Shown: positions 12,401 through 23,850 of the stretch, in pieces
Numbering within the stretch: the first letter of the stretch is position 1
How the letters are laid out: each line of letters opens with the position of its first letter
Assembly: GCF_030265065.1 (NCBI RefSeq)
Contig: NC_080416.1
Coordinates: forward strand, 26,620,501 to 26,684,500
Length of the DNA: 64,000 bases
Reading direction: 5' to 3'
Source of the DNA: Corythoichthys intestinalis
Lineage: Eukaryota > Chordata > Actinopteri > Syngnathiformes > Syngnathidae
The notes under the pieces: model-generated
The model's input: only the letters and a program-made list of their open reading frames with translations
The model's database searches: none
What the model was told of the DNA's origin: nothing
Program-made: the position numbers and the translations under genes

Positions 12401-15400
12401 TAGCTGTCAATGTGCACTTTGGACTTATATTTGTTCATTTATCTTAGGCTACTTATTCATTTCCTTATGATTCAAAAAAGTCAATGTTTGTGCGATCTTC
12501 AAAATATATTCCATTTCACTCCATTTCTGCATAATATAACATTAACTTCAATTTTAATACAGTATATATCCTATGTTCTTAAGTAGTTAAAATTGAGATT
12601 TGGCATTTAGTATGTGAGGAAATGAGGGAAAATAAAAATTAGGAGAGGGAGGTTGGGGTTATTGCTGTTTTTGTTAACTTTTATTTTGCAAATCATTGAA
12701 AAAATACAATTTTGAATATAAAATAAATAAATAAATGAATATTTCTAGATTCGTGGCGACCTTCACGTCGGGGAGTTCCGGCAAGAAATCCTAGACCATC
12801 ATCTGTCAATTTGTACAATTTTAAAGGTAAGTAAATGCTTTGATGAACGTTTCCACCAAGCTACAAGAGTTCACTCTAGTGTGTTTAGTGTGTCAAGCTA
12901 TGGTAAAACAAATACTATAGGCAAGTTTCCTGAGCATAACTGGCTTAAATGTCTTTGACATTTTCTGCTACAGATTTCCGGTTTGGATAGAACACAATGA
13001 AGTGCAGTTGGAGTAGACAAAGTTTTGAACCGCAAAATCAAACCAGAAGAATCCGGGGGGTGGGGGGTGGGGGGTTTAGGATGACGTAGATGAAGCGACA
13101 GGACTTTCTGAACTGTGCGAGTCGCTCCCGGATGACCGAGCTTCTCACCCTATCTCTAAGGGACCGGACACCCTGCGGCTGTAACTCATTTCGGCCGCTT
13201 ATATCCGGGATCTTGTTCTTTCGGTCCACAGCTCATGACCAAAGGTGAGGGTAGGGAAGTCAGTATACATGTCGCCTAATGCAATCATGTCCATAAATGG
13301 AGTTGTTTTTCACAGAAAACCGCTGACAGTTATTTTTGCTTCAGATAATCATGGACTTGTAACTGCCAACCAGCAAGGCTCATGACCTATTTTGCAAGAA
13401 GAATTAATCACCAAACAGACACACCTCTTTATCTGTACAGCATATAAGCAAAGCCAAGCTCTCTGTTCAGTGTGCATTTCTCTACACAGCTTTTGTTCTG
13501 TCATTGAATGTACCCAGAAATTTCAGAAATTAAAACAGCACAGTATTGATCTCTTGCCTCCAGTCTTTATTAACAATCCAGTCTAGCCATCTCACCGAAT
13601 TGAAAACGAACACGCGAAGGACCTGAAAGACTGTCTCCAACAGTAGAAACGTAGATCGTCTGGTAAATCGAGAGCTTCGCCTTTTGAGTCAGCTCTTTCT
13701 TCACCACAACGGACCAGTACAGAGTCCGCATCACTGCAGATGCTGCACCGATTCGTCTGTCGATTTCCCACTCCCTCCTATCCTCAATCGTGAACAAGAC
13801 CCCAAGATACTTGAACTCCTCCACTTGGGGTAGTATCTCATCACCTGACCCGGAGAGGGCACACCACCCTTTTCCGACTGAGCACCATGGTCTCGGATTT
13901 GGCGGTTCTGATCTTCATCCGGACCGTTTCACGCTAAGCTGCAAACCGCTCTGATGAGAGTTGGAGATCACTGCTTGATGAACCCAAAAGCACCACATCA
14001 TCTGCAAAAAGCAGAGATGCAATGCTGAGCCCACCAAATCAGACCCCCTCAACGCTTCAGCTGTGTCTCGAAATTCTGTAAAAGTCATAAAAGTTATGAA
14101 CAGGATCAGTGACAAAGGGCAACCTTGGCGTAGTCCAACACTCACTGGGAATGAATCCGACTTACTGCCAGCTTTGCGGACCAAACTCTGGCACCAGTTG
14201 TACAGGGACCGAACAGTCCTTACCAGGGGGATCGGTACCCCGTACTCCCGGAGCACCCCTACAGGACTCCCCGAGGGGCATGTTCGAACACCTTCTCCAA
14301 ATCCACCAAAAACATGTAGACCGGTTGAGCGAACTCCTATGCACCCTCGAGGACCCTGCTGAGGGTGTGGAGCTGGTCCACTGTTTTACGGCCGGGACGA
14401 AAACCACACGGCATCTCCTGAATCCGAGATTTGACTTCCCAACGGACCCTCCTCTGGGGCTGGGGATTTTGATCACTCTGCAATAATTTCCTTGTATCAC
14501 GATTCCCCTGTGTCTATCTGCCCTACCTCCATTCCTCTTCTTTACAGTTGCTTTTTCTCCTTTCACCCGAAAAGTGTGTTAAAATATTTTTGGGGAAATT
14601 TGGGTGTGGTGGTCGGCGCACCTGCTTGTTGTAGCTGTCGATCTTCACCAGATCGCCGGAGCTGTTAGTGCAAAATCTTCGACTGTCCTCCCAAGTCAAA
14701 GCATCTGGAGAGAAATAGTAGCAGCTTTCTCCATTAGGCTCCCAGCATTCGTCACATTTCGTGCACGTGCCCTCTAAGACGACATGACAATATTTTTGTG
14801 GGTAAGCTATAGTTAGCAATTTAGCAGCATAATGTTAGTTTTTTTGTTTGTTTGTTTTTTAGCTCACATGAAGGGGAAAGACTTGTTTGACTTTTTTTTT
14901 TACTCACTCTGGCTGGTTGACCCATTGGCTTTCAACGCCTCATAATCAGCCTTCAGTTTTTGGAACATCCTGTTAATCTGAATCTTCTCGTATTCTGCGA
15001 AACATGAAGTGGTAACAATGGAGATATATACAGTGAGGAGAACAAGTATTTGATACACTGCCAATGGGTTTTCCCATTGGCAGTGTATCAAATACTTGTA
15101 TATGGTGGAAAACACAGACAAGACTGAAAAAGCAGTTTCTGCTCTAGCACCCCTCTTTAAAATAAACTGCTGTATTTTAAGCCAAAAGAACTGTTGTGTT
15201 TGATCGAGCAATATGTCTATATGCTGCCATAGCAGATTCAAGGCGCATTAAGCCCCCAAACTATTTTTAATTTGTGTCTTACCCTGAAAGCCCCCGCTTT
15301 TGTTTCAAACCTGCCATAAAAACAAGGGAAGTAATTATATTTATTATTCAAAATGTCTGTCATTTTTAGCTTAGAATCATTAATTGATGTCTAATATTTT

Positions 15401-18400
15401 GCTTAAAAAACAAAAAGACTAAAAAAATATTCAGTCGCATATTTTACACTTTTAAACAAATTACGTCACAATGAAACAAATGGTGTCTGTAAAAAAATCA
15501 CGGATATCTACCTCATAACTATTGCTTAATTGTATTTTTTTTGTAACTGTCGCATTTTCTCCGATATTTTAGATGATTGACTTGCTGAAAGACCCAGTGA
15601 CGACCCATCTTCAGCTTTCGGGCAGAGGGCAACAGATTTTGATTTAAAATGTCCTGGTATTTCAAAGCATTCATGATGCCATGCACCCTAACAAGGTTCC
15701 CAGGGCCTTTGGAAGCGAAACAGCCCCACAGCATCACTGACCCACCCCCATACTTCACAGTGGGTATGAGGTGCTGTCTACACGCGAACGATCTGTATGG
15801 GAGGCATGCACGGAGAAAACCTTTCCTCACTCACAATCATAAACGCAAACGTCTGGAGTTCGCCAAGCAGTATTGGGGCTTCAACTGGGACCGTGTGCTT
15901 TGTTCAGATGAGACCAAGATTGAGCTTTTTGGCAACAAACACTCTAAGTGGGTCTGGCGTGCCACGAAAGATGCGCATGCTGAAAAGCACCTCATACCCA
16001 CTGTGAAGTATGGGGGTGGGTCAGTGATGCTGTGGGGCTTTTTCGCTTCCAAAGGCCCTCGGAACCTTGTTAGGGTGCATGGCATCATGAATGCTTTGAA
16101 ATACCAGGACATTTTAAATCAAAATCTGTTGCCCTCTGCCCAAAAGCTGAAGATAGGTCGTCTCTGGGTCTTTCAGCAAGACAATGACCCTAAACATATG
16201 GTCAAATCTACACAGAAATGGTTCACCAGACACAAAATCAAGCTCCTCCCATGGCCATTTCAGTCCCCAGACCTTGTTTTGTTGGCAAAAGGGGGTTGTA
16301 TTATTATTAACACCAGGGGTGCTAATAATTGTGACACACGTTATTTGATATCAAATAATTATTTCTTTATGTGGGATTTTTTTCCCCACTGAATAAATGC
16401 ACTTGTATTGAGGGTTAGATTTTTCTCTTTTTTCCATTTAGGTCCCATATTATTTGAATTAAAAAAAAAATATTAGAAGCTAAAAAACACATCTTACCCA
16501 GGGGTGCCAATAATTATGGAGGGCACTGTATATACTGTATATAAAGCGTCTTACTATGCAAAACTGCTGGAAAAACAAAAACAACTCACCGACCCAACGA
16601 CCAGCCGCTAACGCTAAGAGCAGAAGAACGGCCAAAGCTACTAAGGCCTTTGTCTCTTCTGTCAACTTTGACCTTCCCAGCTTGTCACCTGTGACAAGGC
16701 ATGCAGTATACACACATTGCTGTGTGAAGTACTTGGAGACTCATTTAAGTGAAAGGCGTTACTTTTTATAAATAAGCTTTACTTCACTTTACATACAAAA
16801 ATACTCAATTGTACACTGCACGACACTTTCACACTTTAAAGTACTTCTTTGGCGACAATGGTGTCCCACAGAGATTACTTTTACATCTCTTTGTCTTTAT
16901 GTACAGCAGAGGTAGGTAGTAACGCGTTACATTTACTCCGTTACATTTACTTGAGTAACTTTTTGAGAAATATGTACTTCTTAGAGTAGTTTTACCACAC
17001 ATTATTTATTGTATTTATATCTATAGTACACAATATAAATATATGTATGATATATAAATATACAGTATATGTATACAGTATATCCTTATATGGTACATTT
17101 TTGTATCAGGAGCAAATACTTTTTAGTTTTAAAATACATTTTAAAGCAAGTACTTTGTACTTTTGCTTGACTATTCTATTTTTTTCTTAGATACTTGTGC
17201 TGTTACTGAAATAATTTTTGCAGCTGTATCTGTACTTTAACTTAAGCAAAAACAAAACAAATTTTTTTTTTTTCATATCTGGCATGTATGAGAGGTATCC
17301 CAGCCTGAACACGACTGCATTGAAATCATACGCATTAGGTCTGGCGCCCACTGCTGGGATTTGGGAACACCATGTGTTCAGGTGCCTGATGAAAAATATT
17401 TAGGTTTTGTTGAGGCAGAGGGCTCCAAACAGGAATGTGAAAATGACTGTTGCCATGTTGTCTAACCACAAATTTTGAACGGTCATAACTTGGCAGATAT
17501 ACAACATGTCTGTGCCAAAATTCCTGTGCTTGATGAGAGTCGTACCTTGAAGGGTCCTGTCGGGGTCCATAGCATCAAACCTACCGTACTTAAGCAGCTT
17601 ATACGCCACGAAATTTGGCACACTTGCTCGAATTGGCCCAATGAGAAGATTAATTTGGTTTTGAATAAGGGCGTGGCCACGCAGCTGGGTACCGCCTCCG
17701 TTTTTTAGAACCCTCTTCAATAGGGTTTTTTTTCACCTAGGTATTTGAATGTATTTCTCATCTCAGGATGTACAAAAACATCTCTGTCAGCCATGCCACA
17801 CCACAAAACAAGGTTCCACACAAAAACGAGGCAAGTTTCGAGGACAGGTTAATTTCTCATGAGATGTTAAGAGTGGGACGATCTGCCACCAACCTGAGCT
17901 GCGTGCCGTCCGAGTTGTGCCAAACCGCGAGGGACCGTTCAGTCCTGCTTGCAGGCCTAGTTTTGTATTTTTTTGGCTTCATGTGGTTATGTAATGTGTT
18001 ATAGTACAGTAGAATAATAACAGTTCATATAAATAACTTTGTGCTGGGAAAAAAAGTTGTTTAAAAAATAAATATCAAAACATCTTAAGCAGTAACTCAT
18101 AATGTTACTCATTACTTGAGTATTCTTTTCATCAAATACTTTTATACTTGTACTTGAGTACATTTTTTGAATGACTACTTTTACTTGAGTGATATTATTT
18201 TTAAGTCACGCTACTCTTGGGTAATTTTTTTTACTACACTACCCACCTCTGATGTACAGTAAACATTCATGAATGGGACATTCTATATCTTTTATGAAAC
18301 TCAAGAAAAACATCAAATTTTAGCAGCAAGTATGTAATTTAGACTGTTGTAGTAGTTCAAGTTGAACAGACTTTTACATTACGAGGAGACAACCTACCGT

Positions 18401-18612
18401 TCGTTGGCTTTGAATTCGATCGTGCCTCGCTGACTGAGGCGTAGTCATTTTCAGAAGATGTTGAAGCTGCAGCTGTTCAACCAAATTCAGTCAGTTTGAC
18501 AAATATAAGTACTAAATAATACGTGGGTCATACTTTTCGTTCTGAACTCACCCCTTTCACCATTTCCCGATTCGACAAAAACTTCCAAGTCAAAAACATC
18601 TGGCCCGGGCAT
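9444..18612 (-). CDS. C-type lectin receptor copy A, complete seven-exon gene
   Basis: Coding exons are 18552-18612, 18398-18472, 16590-16688, 14908-14994, 14622-14773, 9699-9823 and 9444-9615. All junctions keep frame and give 256 residues. The order is: cytoplasmic tail with DYASV (1-45), a Lys/Arg-bounded Leu/Ala membrane segment (about 59-76), a short neck (79-107), then one lectin domain. The domain shows the extra N-terminal cysteines (GTCTKCDEC), SCYYFS, WIGL at 177-180, EGQWLW, an EPD triplet at 208-210, GGEDC at 217-221, WFD at 236-238 and WICEK near the end. The family (CD209/CLEC4/asialoglycoprotein-receptor-like type II lectins) binds glycans through calcium at the EPN/QPD loop. 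EPD is neither classical triplet, and Phe replaces Asn in the WND motif, so calcium binding may be weak. The donor of exon 6 (GTTCCG) is poor compared with GTACTG in B. No stop interrupts the model. Introns 3 and 5 are full of transposons. Confidence 0.9.
9898..10901. mobile_element. hAT non-autonomous element, intron 5 of copy A
   Basis: Exact 8-bp duplications TTTATTAT (9890-9897, 10902-10909) flank ends TAGAGATGTCCCGATC and, inverted, TAGGGTTGTTCCGATC. There is no transposase. A second, inverted copy lies at 31595-32543. Its interior shares a stretch (AAGATGGCATTTACATTATT in the sister) with the hAT at 28936-29527. Confidence 0.9.
10910..11482. repeat. Intron 5 of copy A: hAT end fragments
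   Basis: Bases 11004-11160 are the end of a hAT element (CAGGGTTGAAAGTGGCTCAA) of the same kind as 62512-63077. Bases 11165-11260 (GGTTTACCACGGTATGAAAA) look like the end of another hAT family. The rest is unremarkable intron. Confidence 0.5.
11483..12800. mobile_element. Composite hAT fragment with nested SINE
   Basis: It starts with the hAT end CAGGGGTGAAAGTGGGCC preceded by CATTTATG. A short tandem motif (GTTCCGGTATAAGATTC) follows, then a stretch at 11900-12060 also found at 45670-45830. Sequence from about 12340 to 12800 matches the inverted fragment at 62512-63077, and its far end reads CTTGCCGGAACTCCCC on the minus strand. No intact transposase is present. Confidence 0.6.
11670..11897 (+). 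mobile_element. tRNA-derived SINE
   Basis: The head has tRNA promoter boxes (A box TGGCTCAGTGATAGAG, B box GGTTCAATTC), followed by a body and the tail TTGAAAGGTGGAAAAGCGCT ending in an A-rich stretch. Imperfect repeats CACTATTT and TACGATTT flank it. The related hAT copy at 45655-45690 lacks it, giving an empty site. A tail-only fragment of the same SINE lies at 21205-21255. Confidence 0.8.
12801..13044. other. Intron sequence without recognised features
   Basis: I see no coding exon or repeat end here. It separates the hAT composite from the LINE fragment. Confidence 0.4.
13045..14470 (-). mobile_element. Broken RTE/Rex-like non-LTR retrotransposon fragment
   Basis: Minus-strand reverse transcriptase pieces are readable in several frames: a [17 protein letters not shown]-like stretch (14300-14400), [27 protein letters not shown] (about 13970-14030), [12 protein letters not shown] and [14 protein letters not shown] (13570-13824), then [12 protein letters not shown] near 13100-13140. 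The start and endonuclease are absent. About 310 bp (13255-13565) of other sequence interrupt the C-terminal part. I recall this sequence type from fish RTE/Rex LINEs; the exact clade is not fixed. It lies in intron 5 of copy A. Confidence 0.75.
15031..15098. repeat. Perfect hairpin from a Tc1-type element end
   Basis: A 26-bp stem (15043-15068 and 15073-15098) closes on a TTTT loop with no mismatch. The left side starts CAGTGAGGAGAACAAG, the end of a known kind of Tc1 element. The matching outer bases on the right are replaced by the next repeat. It looks like two element ends fused head to head. Confidence 0.8.
15103..15576. mobile_element. 5' fragment of the TGGCGGAAAACAC element
   Basis: It starts TGGTGGAAAACACAGAC after TATA and closely matches 27126-27650, the left part of the full element in intron 5 of copy B. 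It stops where the inverted Tc1 fragment starts. Confidence 0.75.
15577..16531. mobile_element. Tc1-like element with inverted partial copy of its transposase
   Basis: Plus-strand transposase runs from about 15800 to 16280 (WSD-type motif [27 protein letters not shown]) and is then cut short. Its right end, with the complement of CAGTGCCCTCCATAATTATT, finishes at about 16530. The part at 15985-16190 occurs again in reverse at 15577-15780. The left inverted end is missing. A 247-residue open frame across the junction is an artefact of this fold. It lies in intron 3 of copy A. Confidence 0.8.
16907..18251. mobile_element. hAT non-autonomous element in intron 2 of copy A
   Basis: Perfect 8-bp duplications ATGTACAG (16899-16906, 18252-18259) flank ends CAGAGGTAGGTAGTAACG and ACTACCCACCTCTG. 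It is the cleanest copy of the element also present at the same intron position in Z (192-4244) and, truncated, in B (about 33490-36201). The insertion therefore predates these gene duplications. No transposase is seen. Confidence 0.9.
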
Positions 18613-19734
18613 TTTAGCGGTGTAAAGAAAGATCTTGACTGGGACTGGACTTGACTTCCTTATTCAAACTTACATGAGAAAAATTTGCAATTATCACCAA
18701 AATCTAGTTCTGAAATGCACTTCCTCTTTTCTAAGTCTACTTCAAAGCACAGCGGGAGGTCAACTTGCCGGAAAACAGAGACAAGTCCACATTTTCTTGT
18801 TTACATCATTTTTATGTGCCACATTAAAGTGACTAAAGACAGAAGTAAAAATTGAAAGGAGATGATGAGAGGATACTGAGATCCTACCCAAGATGGCCGC
18901 CTGCTCCGTACGCCATCTCAATAAGATGAGGTTAGACGTCCAATCGCGTGGTGCTAAACCATCCTTCTGTTATGAATTTCAATGAGTTTATCGCTAGGAG
19001 ACATCCAAATCCGTTTGAAGTTGTTCATTCGCTGCCAACCCTCCCACTCAAATGGATTGGAGTTTAGCACTGTCAGTGTCAGCCAATACCTGGCAATTAG
19101 TTAATTTTTGGGCATTTCACATCATTTCTTAAGTTTCCGAGGTACTTCCACTTTCCGACCGCATTTCTGCTTGTGACTTCCATTTTACGCTTTCTCCATC
19201 CAGAACAACAGTGGAGAAGGAGTGGCATCACTCATCAAAATCCCTCAAAAAAGACACTTTGGAAATGTTGCATCCATCTGCCATCATCACGACATGGGAG
19301 GACCACATGCTCATGAAGGCAAATGTGGAACCAAGCCCATGCCACCAAAAAGACGGGTGGTTATGTAGCCGTATTGCTAGGCTGGTGTTATGGAAGGTAT
19401 ACTCTCCCTATCCGTGCATTTTCATGTGTCTGGTGCTCAAAAAATACTAAAGTTAAAATTTTGCGCATCAAACAACTTGTTGTCTTTGATATTGTTATTG
19501 CGATGATGATGTTTAATATTATTTTCTACAACTACTGTACTGCTGTGGCTGCAACACATGCTATCTGCTGTAGTGATGGGATTTCCGGCTCTTTTCGGTG
19601 ATCCGGTTCATTTGGATCGGCTCAGTCAAAAGAGCCGGCTCTTTTTGGCTCTCAAACGGCTCTTTCAACTTCAGCTTTTCTTTTAAATATTTATGACAAA
19701 TTTAGCATATATTTTGATAAATGAGATTGTGAAC
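18613..19734. other. 5' flank of copy A and hAT end fragment
   Basis: Up to about 19120 it matches the flank of copy Z. Around 19575-19680 is the end of another hAT family (GTAGTGATGGGATTTCCGGC and repeated GAGCCGGCTCTT), whose partner end I do not find. No gene is seen. Confidence 0.5.
18717..18730 (-). promoter_or_regulatory. PU.1/ETS-like site upstream of copy A
   Basis: The minus strand reads AAAAGAGGAAGTGC, 105-118 bp upstream of the copy A start codon at 18612. A second, weaker ETS-type core (AAGGAAGTC) sits closer to the gene near 18655-18665. Both are retained in copy B. Confidence 0.6.
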
Positions 19735-20589
19735 TAGAGCTGAAACGAGTACTCGAGCAACTCGAGTAACTCGAGTTTAAAAACTGATCCGAGTCATTTT
19801 ATTCACCTCGAGTAATCGTTTATTTTGACAGCTCTAAGCATCACGTTTTGCTCGGACTACTTTTAATGCGGGACAACGCGCTGATGTCACGTGCGGAGAG
19901 GAAAAAGGGGGGGGGGGGGGGGGGGACTTACTGCAGCCAACAGCTGCCACAAACGACGCCGACGTTGCTAAATACTAGCCCGCAGGATGCTACGTTGGTA
20001 CAGGTAGCGTCTCATGCGTCTCATAGAGATCACATGTATGTTGAACTAGATGCTAAATGACAGACTCGGCCGCGTCTGGGCAGCTTTAGTAAACAGCCGC
20101 CATCTTAAAGCAGTACAGCGCTAAGCGCTAATAAAGAGCGCTAAGCGCTAATAAATAAGATTAACGTTACTGTTCTGAAGTAACGTTAGCCCTGCGGAGG
20201 GCTAGGTTTCTATTCATTATGACCACTGTCGATGCTTGGCTAACGTGTCTTACATACAGGCTTTAACATAACATAGCATTGTGGAGTGATGAGGGTGTAA
20301 AATAAAAATTTAATCATGCTAACTATCAATTTTAGCTCAGTAGTCATTGCTGGATAAAACACCAAGTAGCACTGGTGCTAATGTGCTCCAATACAGCCTG
20401 TATCATACATTTATTTTGAACACTGCAAAAACTCAAAATCCTATCAGGACTTGCAGTTTAGACTAACTTAAAACTTAACTAGAACTTAAAAATGGCTTGA
20501 CACAAAGAGAAATTCAATTGAAAGACGTGGGAAAAAAATCCAAACTTTTAAGTGATGTGTGTTATCAAGCATAACGGCATTTTTAGGTA

Positions 20590-20645
<56 letters not shown>

Positions 20646-20948
20646 TTTTGTAATAAGATCTAAAGTTTTTTGAGTGAAAGCAGTGAATTAGTCTTTTTTT
20701 TTTTTTTTTTTTTAATTCTAGTTACATCTGAGATGCAATTGTTGGCTGTTTTCAACAATATACATCGAAAATAAAGACATTGATTGACTGAAAATGGTTC
20801 AAAATTAGATGAAATGTCTTGTTTTCTCATGTATATTTATAATTGCTCTTCACCTAAAAATATATTTGTTTTATCCGATTACTCGATTAATCGATAGAAT
20901 TTTCAGTCGATTACTCGATTACTAAAATATTCGATAGCTGCAGCCCTA
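19735..20948. mobile_element. hAT non-autonomous element between copies A and B
   Basis: Exact 8-bp duplications TTGTGAAC (19727-19734, 20949-20956) flank ends TAGAGCTGAAACGAG and, inverted, TAGGGCTGCAGCTATCGA. Inside are a poly-G run (about 19907-19925), an 11-bp tandem (AGCGCTAATAA type, 20120-20155) and a (TA)n tract at 20588-20637. No transposase is seen. Confidence 0.9.
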
Positions 20949-20956
20949 TTGTGAAC

Positions 20957-22291
20957 TAAATATTGCACTCTACTGACTGCAAATAGCAACAATTATCAAG
21001 CAAAGAAAAGGGTTTTTACTTATATTACCCCAGGTGACCCCTTTATTCTCAATTTTCTAAAGTGGCGACACATTTTTAGTGGCTGTCTTTTCTTCGTTCT
21101 TTTTCATGATCAGGGTTTAGTTAGCGGTTGGGGTTCAAGTGTAGATTCCTTTTGTTTGTTGTTTTGGCCTGGGCTTACCCTGAAGCCGCGCTTCATCTAC
21201 ATTTTGTACATATTGCCTTGAAAGGTGGAAAAGCGCTATATAACACCATTTACCATATTCATTGCGAGTTTGTTGTGTAAATTTTGTGCCACTTGCGAAA
21301 TTGTGTGGCTCGTTTTATGTTACGCCCTTCGCGAGCCGTCCTTGGGACGTAACACTAGCGAACACAACAACAACTATGCCACGACTATTGCCACGAGTTG
21401 GCTTTCGGCTAACGTCGCTAGCTTCTACTGTACATTCCACAACAGTTGGCAGCTCTGCTTTGACAAAGTCATCAGTCATCTATCCGTCACTCGATGATGG
21501 CGTGAAATTCATTCGCTTCGTGCGAAGGAAAGGTGTCCATTTAGGTGCCCTACTATCCTTTGGCCACTCGTACAACTTTTCGTTTGAGTGAGAACAAAAC
21601 ATCGCCACACACTGCCGTGGCATCTTACCGTGAAACAATGCAACAAACAATACTGTTGTATGGCGGACTTCCCCCGCACTTCCCGGTGTGACATAATTTC
21701 CGAAGATTGCCGAAGAAAAGCATTTTCGTTGTCAGGGGCGTTGCTATGGGTTAAACAAACAATCTGGAAGGGTTGCGTTAAAGAAAATAATGAAAATATG
21801 CTTATAATTGTTTAGCCATTGATATTATTCAAAAACATGGTTGGCCAACCTTAGTTCACATTTCCCCTTTAAGTGGCCAGCGTATGAATCTACACCTCAC
21901 GTTAACACAGGCTGCGCAAGTTGTTATAATTTTGTCCACGAATCATCAACGAAGTGATAAGAACAAACATACAATCTTCTAGGTAGATCCTTAGGTTTAA
22001 AGCACATCCTTAACTTATTGTCTGCAGCTGGTTTCGATTTAAGACGTATGGTGAGGTAGATCCACATGGGCTCTTTGAAGCTGGACGCTGTTCAAAACAT
22101 TCCACTTCCAACCATATGTATATAGGCGGCTCCAGGAGTTCACACACAGCACAGAAAGTCTCGGAGTCTCATTTACGTTGCGCTGAACCTATTTTTGGAA
22201 ATTCCGTTGGTTCCTCTGCTTACTTCAACTGCGCTTCATGTTGTTCTGTCTAAACCGGAAGACTCATCTCCCTTCAGTCATGTGAGGTATA
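20957..22291. other. Intergenic DNA with unassigned repeats
   Basis: A SINE tail fragment lies at 21205-21255. Bases 21300-21840 have the look of a non-autonomous DNA element (GC-rich, no frame supported). Bases 22145-22280 recur at 46720-46870. No host exon is recognised. Confidence 0.4.
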
Positions 22292-23643
22292 GACCCTACT
22301 CACCTACGTCACAAAATGACGTGTCGCTGTATCCGGCCGCCATATTGTACCTATTTTTTAGACCTATTCTCATTGTTTTCAATTAGTCGTGCAAGTTATA
22401 CAGCCATTCATGGAAGCCCCGGTGTTATCTGACGCCGTAAACTCATTGGATGCGTTGCATAAAAGGCGCTACGTGGAAAAGCTTCAGTTTATCCATTCGC
22501 CAGATCCGTATTTGATGCCTAAATCGATATTTTTCGACCCGCTGTCTTCGCCCTCTCTGCCTGACATCTGCTAGCCTGATATCTACAACTATCTTTTCTA
22601 CAGAAACTCGGCCTATTCTCACAAAACTTTGAAAAACATTAAGAGCAGCACTCTAAGCAACATTACCCTGTGTGATTTCTAAAATGGCGACAATCAAAAA
22701 AAGAAAAAAGTTGACTGCGATGGCCGACGCTTCAAGGATAGGTGGATATTGGACTATTTCTTCAATAAAACACGCAACGGTGTCTGCCTCATTTGCAAAG
22801 AGACAGTCGCTGTTTTCAAAGAGTTCGATGTGACGCGATAATAACAAGACACGCTGACATGTACGACAACATTACAGGAAAGATACGCAGCGAGAAATTA
22901 TAGCAACTTGAAGCTAGCACAGCAGCAGTATTTCGCAAGAGCCTGAGTGTCGAAAGAGAACGCCACAAAGAAAAGACTGTTGAAATTATGTATTTAAAAA
23001 AATAATAATAAAGCAAATGTGACACACAGAAGGGCTTGCTAACATTTCTTTAAATGTATTGTTCTACGTAAATCAGCCCAGGTAGCCCCCCACATTTTTA
23101 CCACACCAAATCAGGCCCCCTTTGCAAAAAGTTTGGACACCCCTGTTTAACCGATGATCCGTAGACGAGGCAAGCTTCTTTCACTTGTTACCAACTAAAT
23201 ATTATTCAAAAAATAAAGATGGAACAAATAAGCATCTTGAATTTGAAACTGTATGTTGTCGGCGATTAGCCTAGCAATGATCTTAATTGTGGTTGTCAGC
23301 CCCAAACCCTCTAAATATAGATTAAATGCATTTTACCAGATATAAAATGACTACTACATAATCTGTGGTAGTCGTTTGGAGCCCAGTTTTCTCGTCGAAT
23401 TGCAGCAGTCCATCTCGCTCTACTCTCCGGGTCTCTCGGAATACGGTAAAACTTCCAAGTCTCTCCGTCTATCTTCTCTGTTTTTGCAACCGACCGCCAC
23501 ACACTCCTTCACCATTTTGATTATTAATGTTAACGAGCAGAAAAACATGCCATAATAGGAGGAATTTACGAAGCGGTAATGCATTAACATGACGAGAATA
23601 CGGACAACATGGCGTGGGGCTGTGACGTCACGTGAGTAGGGTC
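22292..23643. mobile_element. GACCCTAC-ended THAP transposon, copy 1, with nested hAT
   Basis: Ends GACCCTACTCAC and GTGAGTAGGGTC are inverted and flanked by TA. At the left (plus strand, about 22410-22574) is a partial frame containing LSDAVNSLDALHKRRYVEKL and SPDPYLMPK. At the right (minus strand, about 23330-23515) is a THAP-type zinc finger: MVKECVAVGC, FYRIPRDPE, W..AI.RENWAPNDY and LCSSHF, which fits C-x4-C and C-x2-H spacing. A hAT fragment occupies about 22645-23143. No complete transposase is visible, so it is non-autonomous. Confidence 0.75.
22645..23143 (+). mobile_element. hAT fragment nested in THAP element copy 1
   Basis: The plus strand reads in broken frames a GTF2IRD2/ZBED-like hAT piece (DYFFNKTRNGVCLICKETVA). 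Its right end is the complement of CAGGGGTGTCCAAACTTTTT. The same piece with the same junctions is at about 54000-54488 in copy 3. A full-ended relative lies at 60621-61406. Confidence 0.75.
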
Positions 23644-23647
23644 TATT

Positions 23648-23717
23648 GGCATATACCGGGGTTTGAACCCCGACCTCCCATGCCAAAGTCAGCGGTATTA
23701 CCACTGAACTATCCAGC
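23648..23717 (-). pseudogene. tRNA-like sequence (SINE head or tRNA relic)
   Basis: The minus strand reads GATAGTTCAGTGGTAATACC (D-arm/A-box like) and later CGGGGTTCAAACCCCG, a perfect T-arm. The acceptor stem does not pair and the anticodon arm is poor, so it is not a working tRNA. Confidence 0.55.
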
Positions 23718-23719
23718 TG

Positions 23720-23732
23720 TCATATATATATA

Positions 23733-23811
<79 letters not shown>

Positions 23812-23850
23812 TATATATATATATATATATTTATATATGTGTATATATGT
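23720..23850. repeat. (TA)n microsatellite with short (CA)n
   Basis: An almost pure TA repeat with an internal ACACACAC step directly follows the tRNA-like sequence. Confidence 0.95.

Noticed and set aside
14109-14566. Overlapping 125- and 134-residue frames as genes
   Set aside because: They are out-of-frame or opposite-strand readings of the broken RTE/Rex-like LINE.
15649-16392. A 247-residue open frame on the plus strand as a host gene
   Set aside because: It crosses the fold-back junction of a Tc1 element. One half is reverse-strand sequence and the other is transposase, so it is a chance frame.
23648-23717. A functional tRNA gene
   Set aside because: The T-arm is perfect, but the acceptor stem does not pair and the anticodon arm is poor. 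It is a SINE or tRNA relic.
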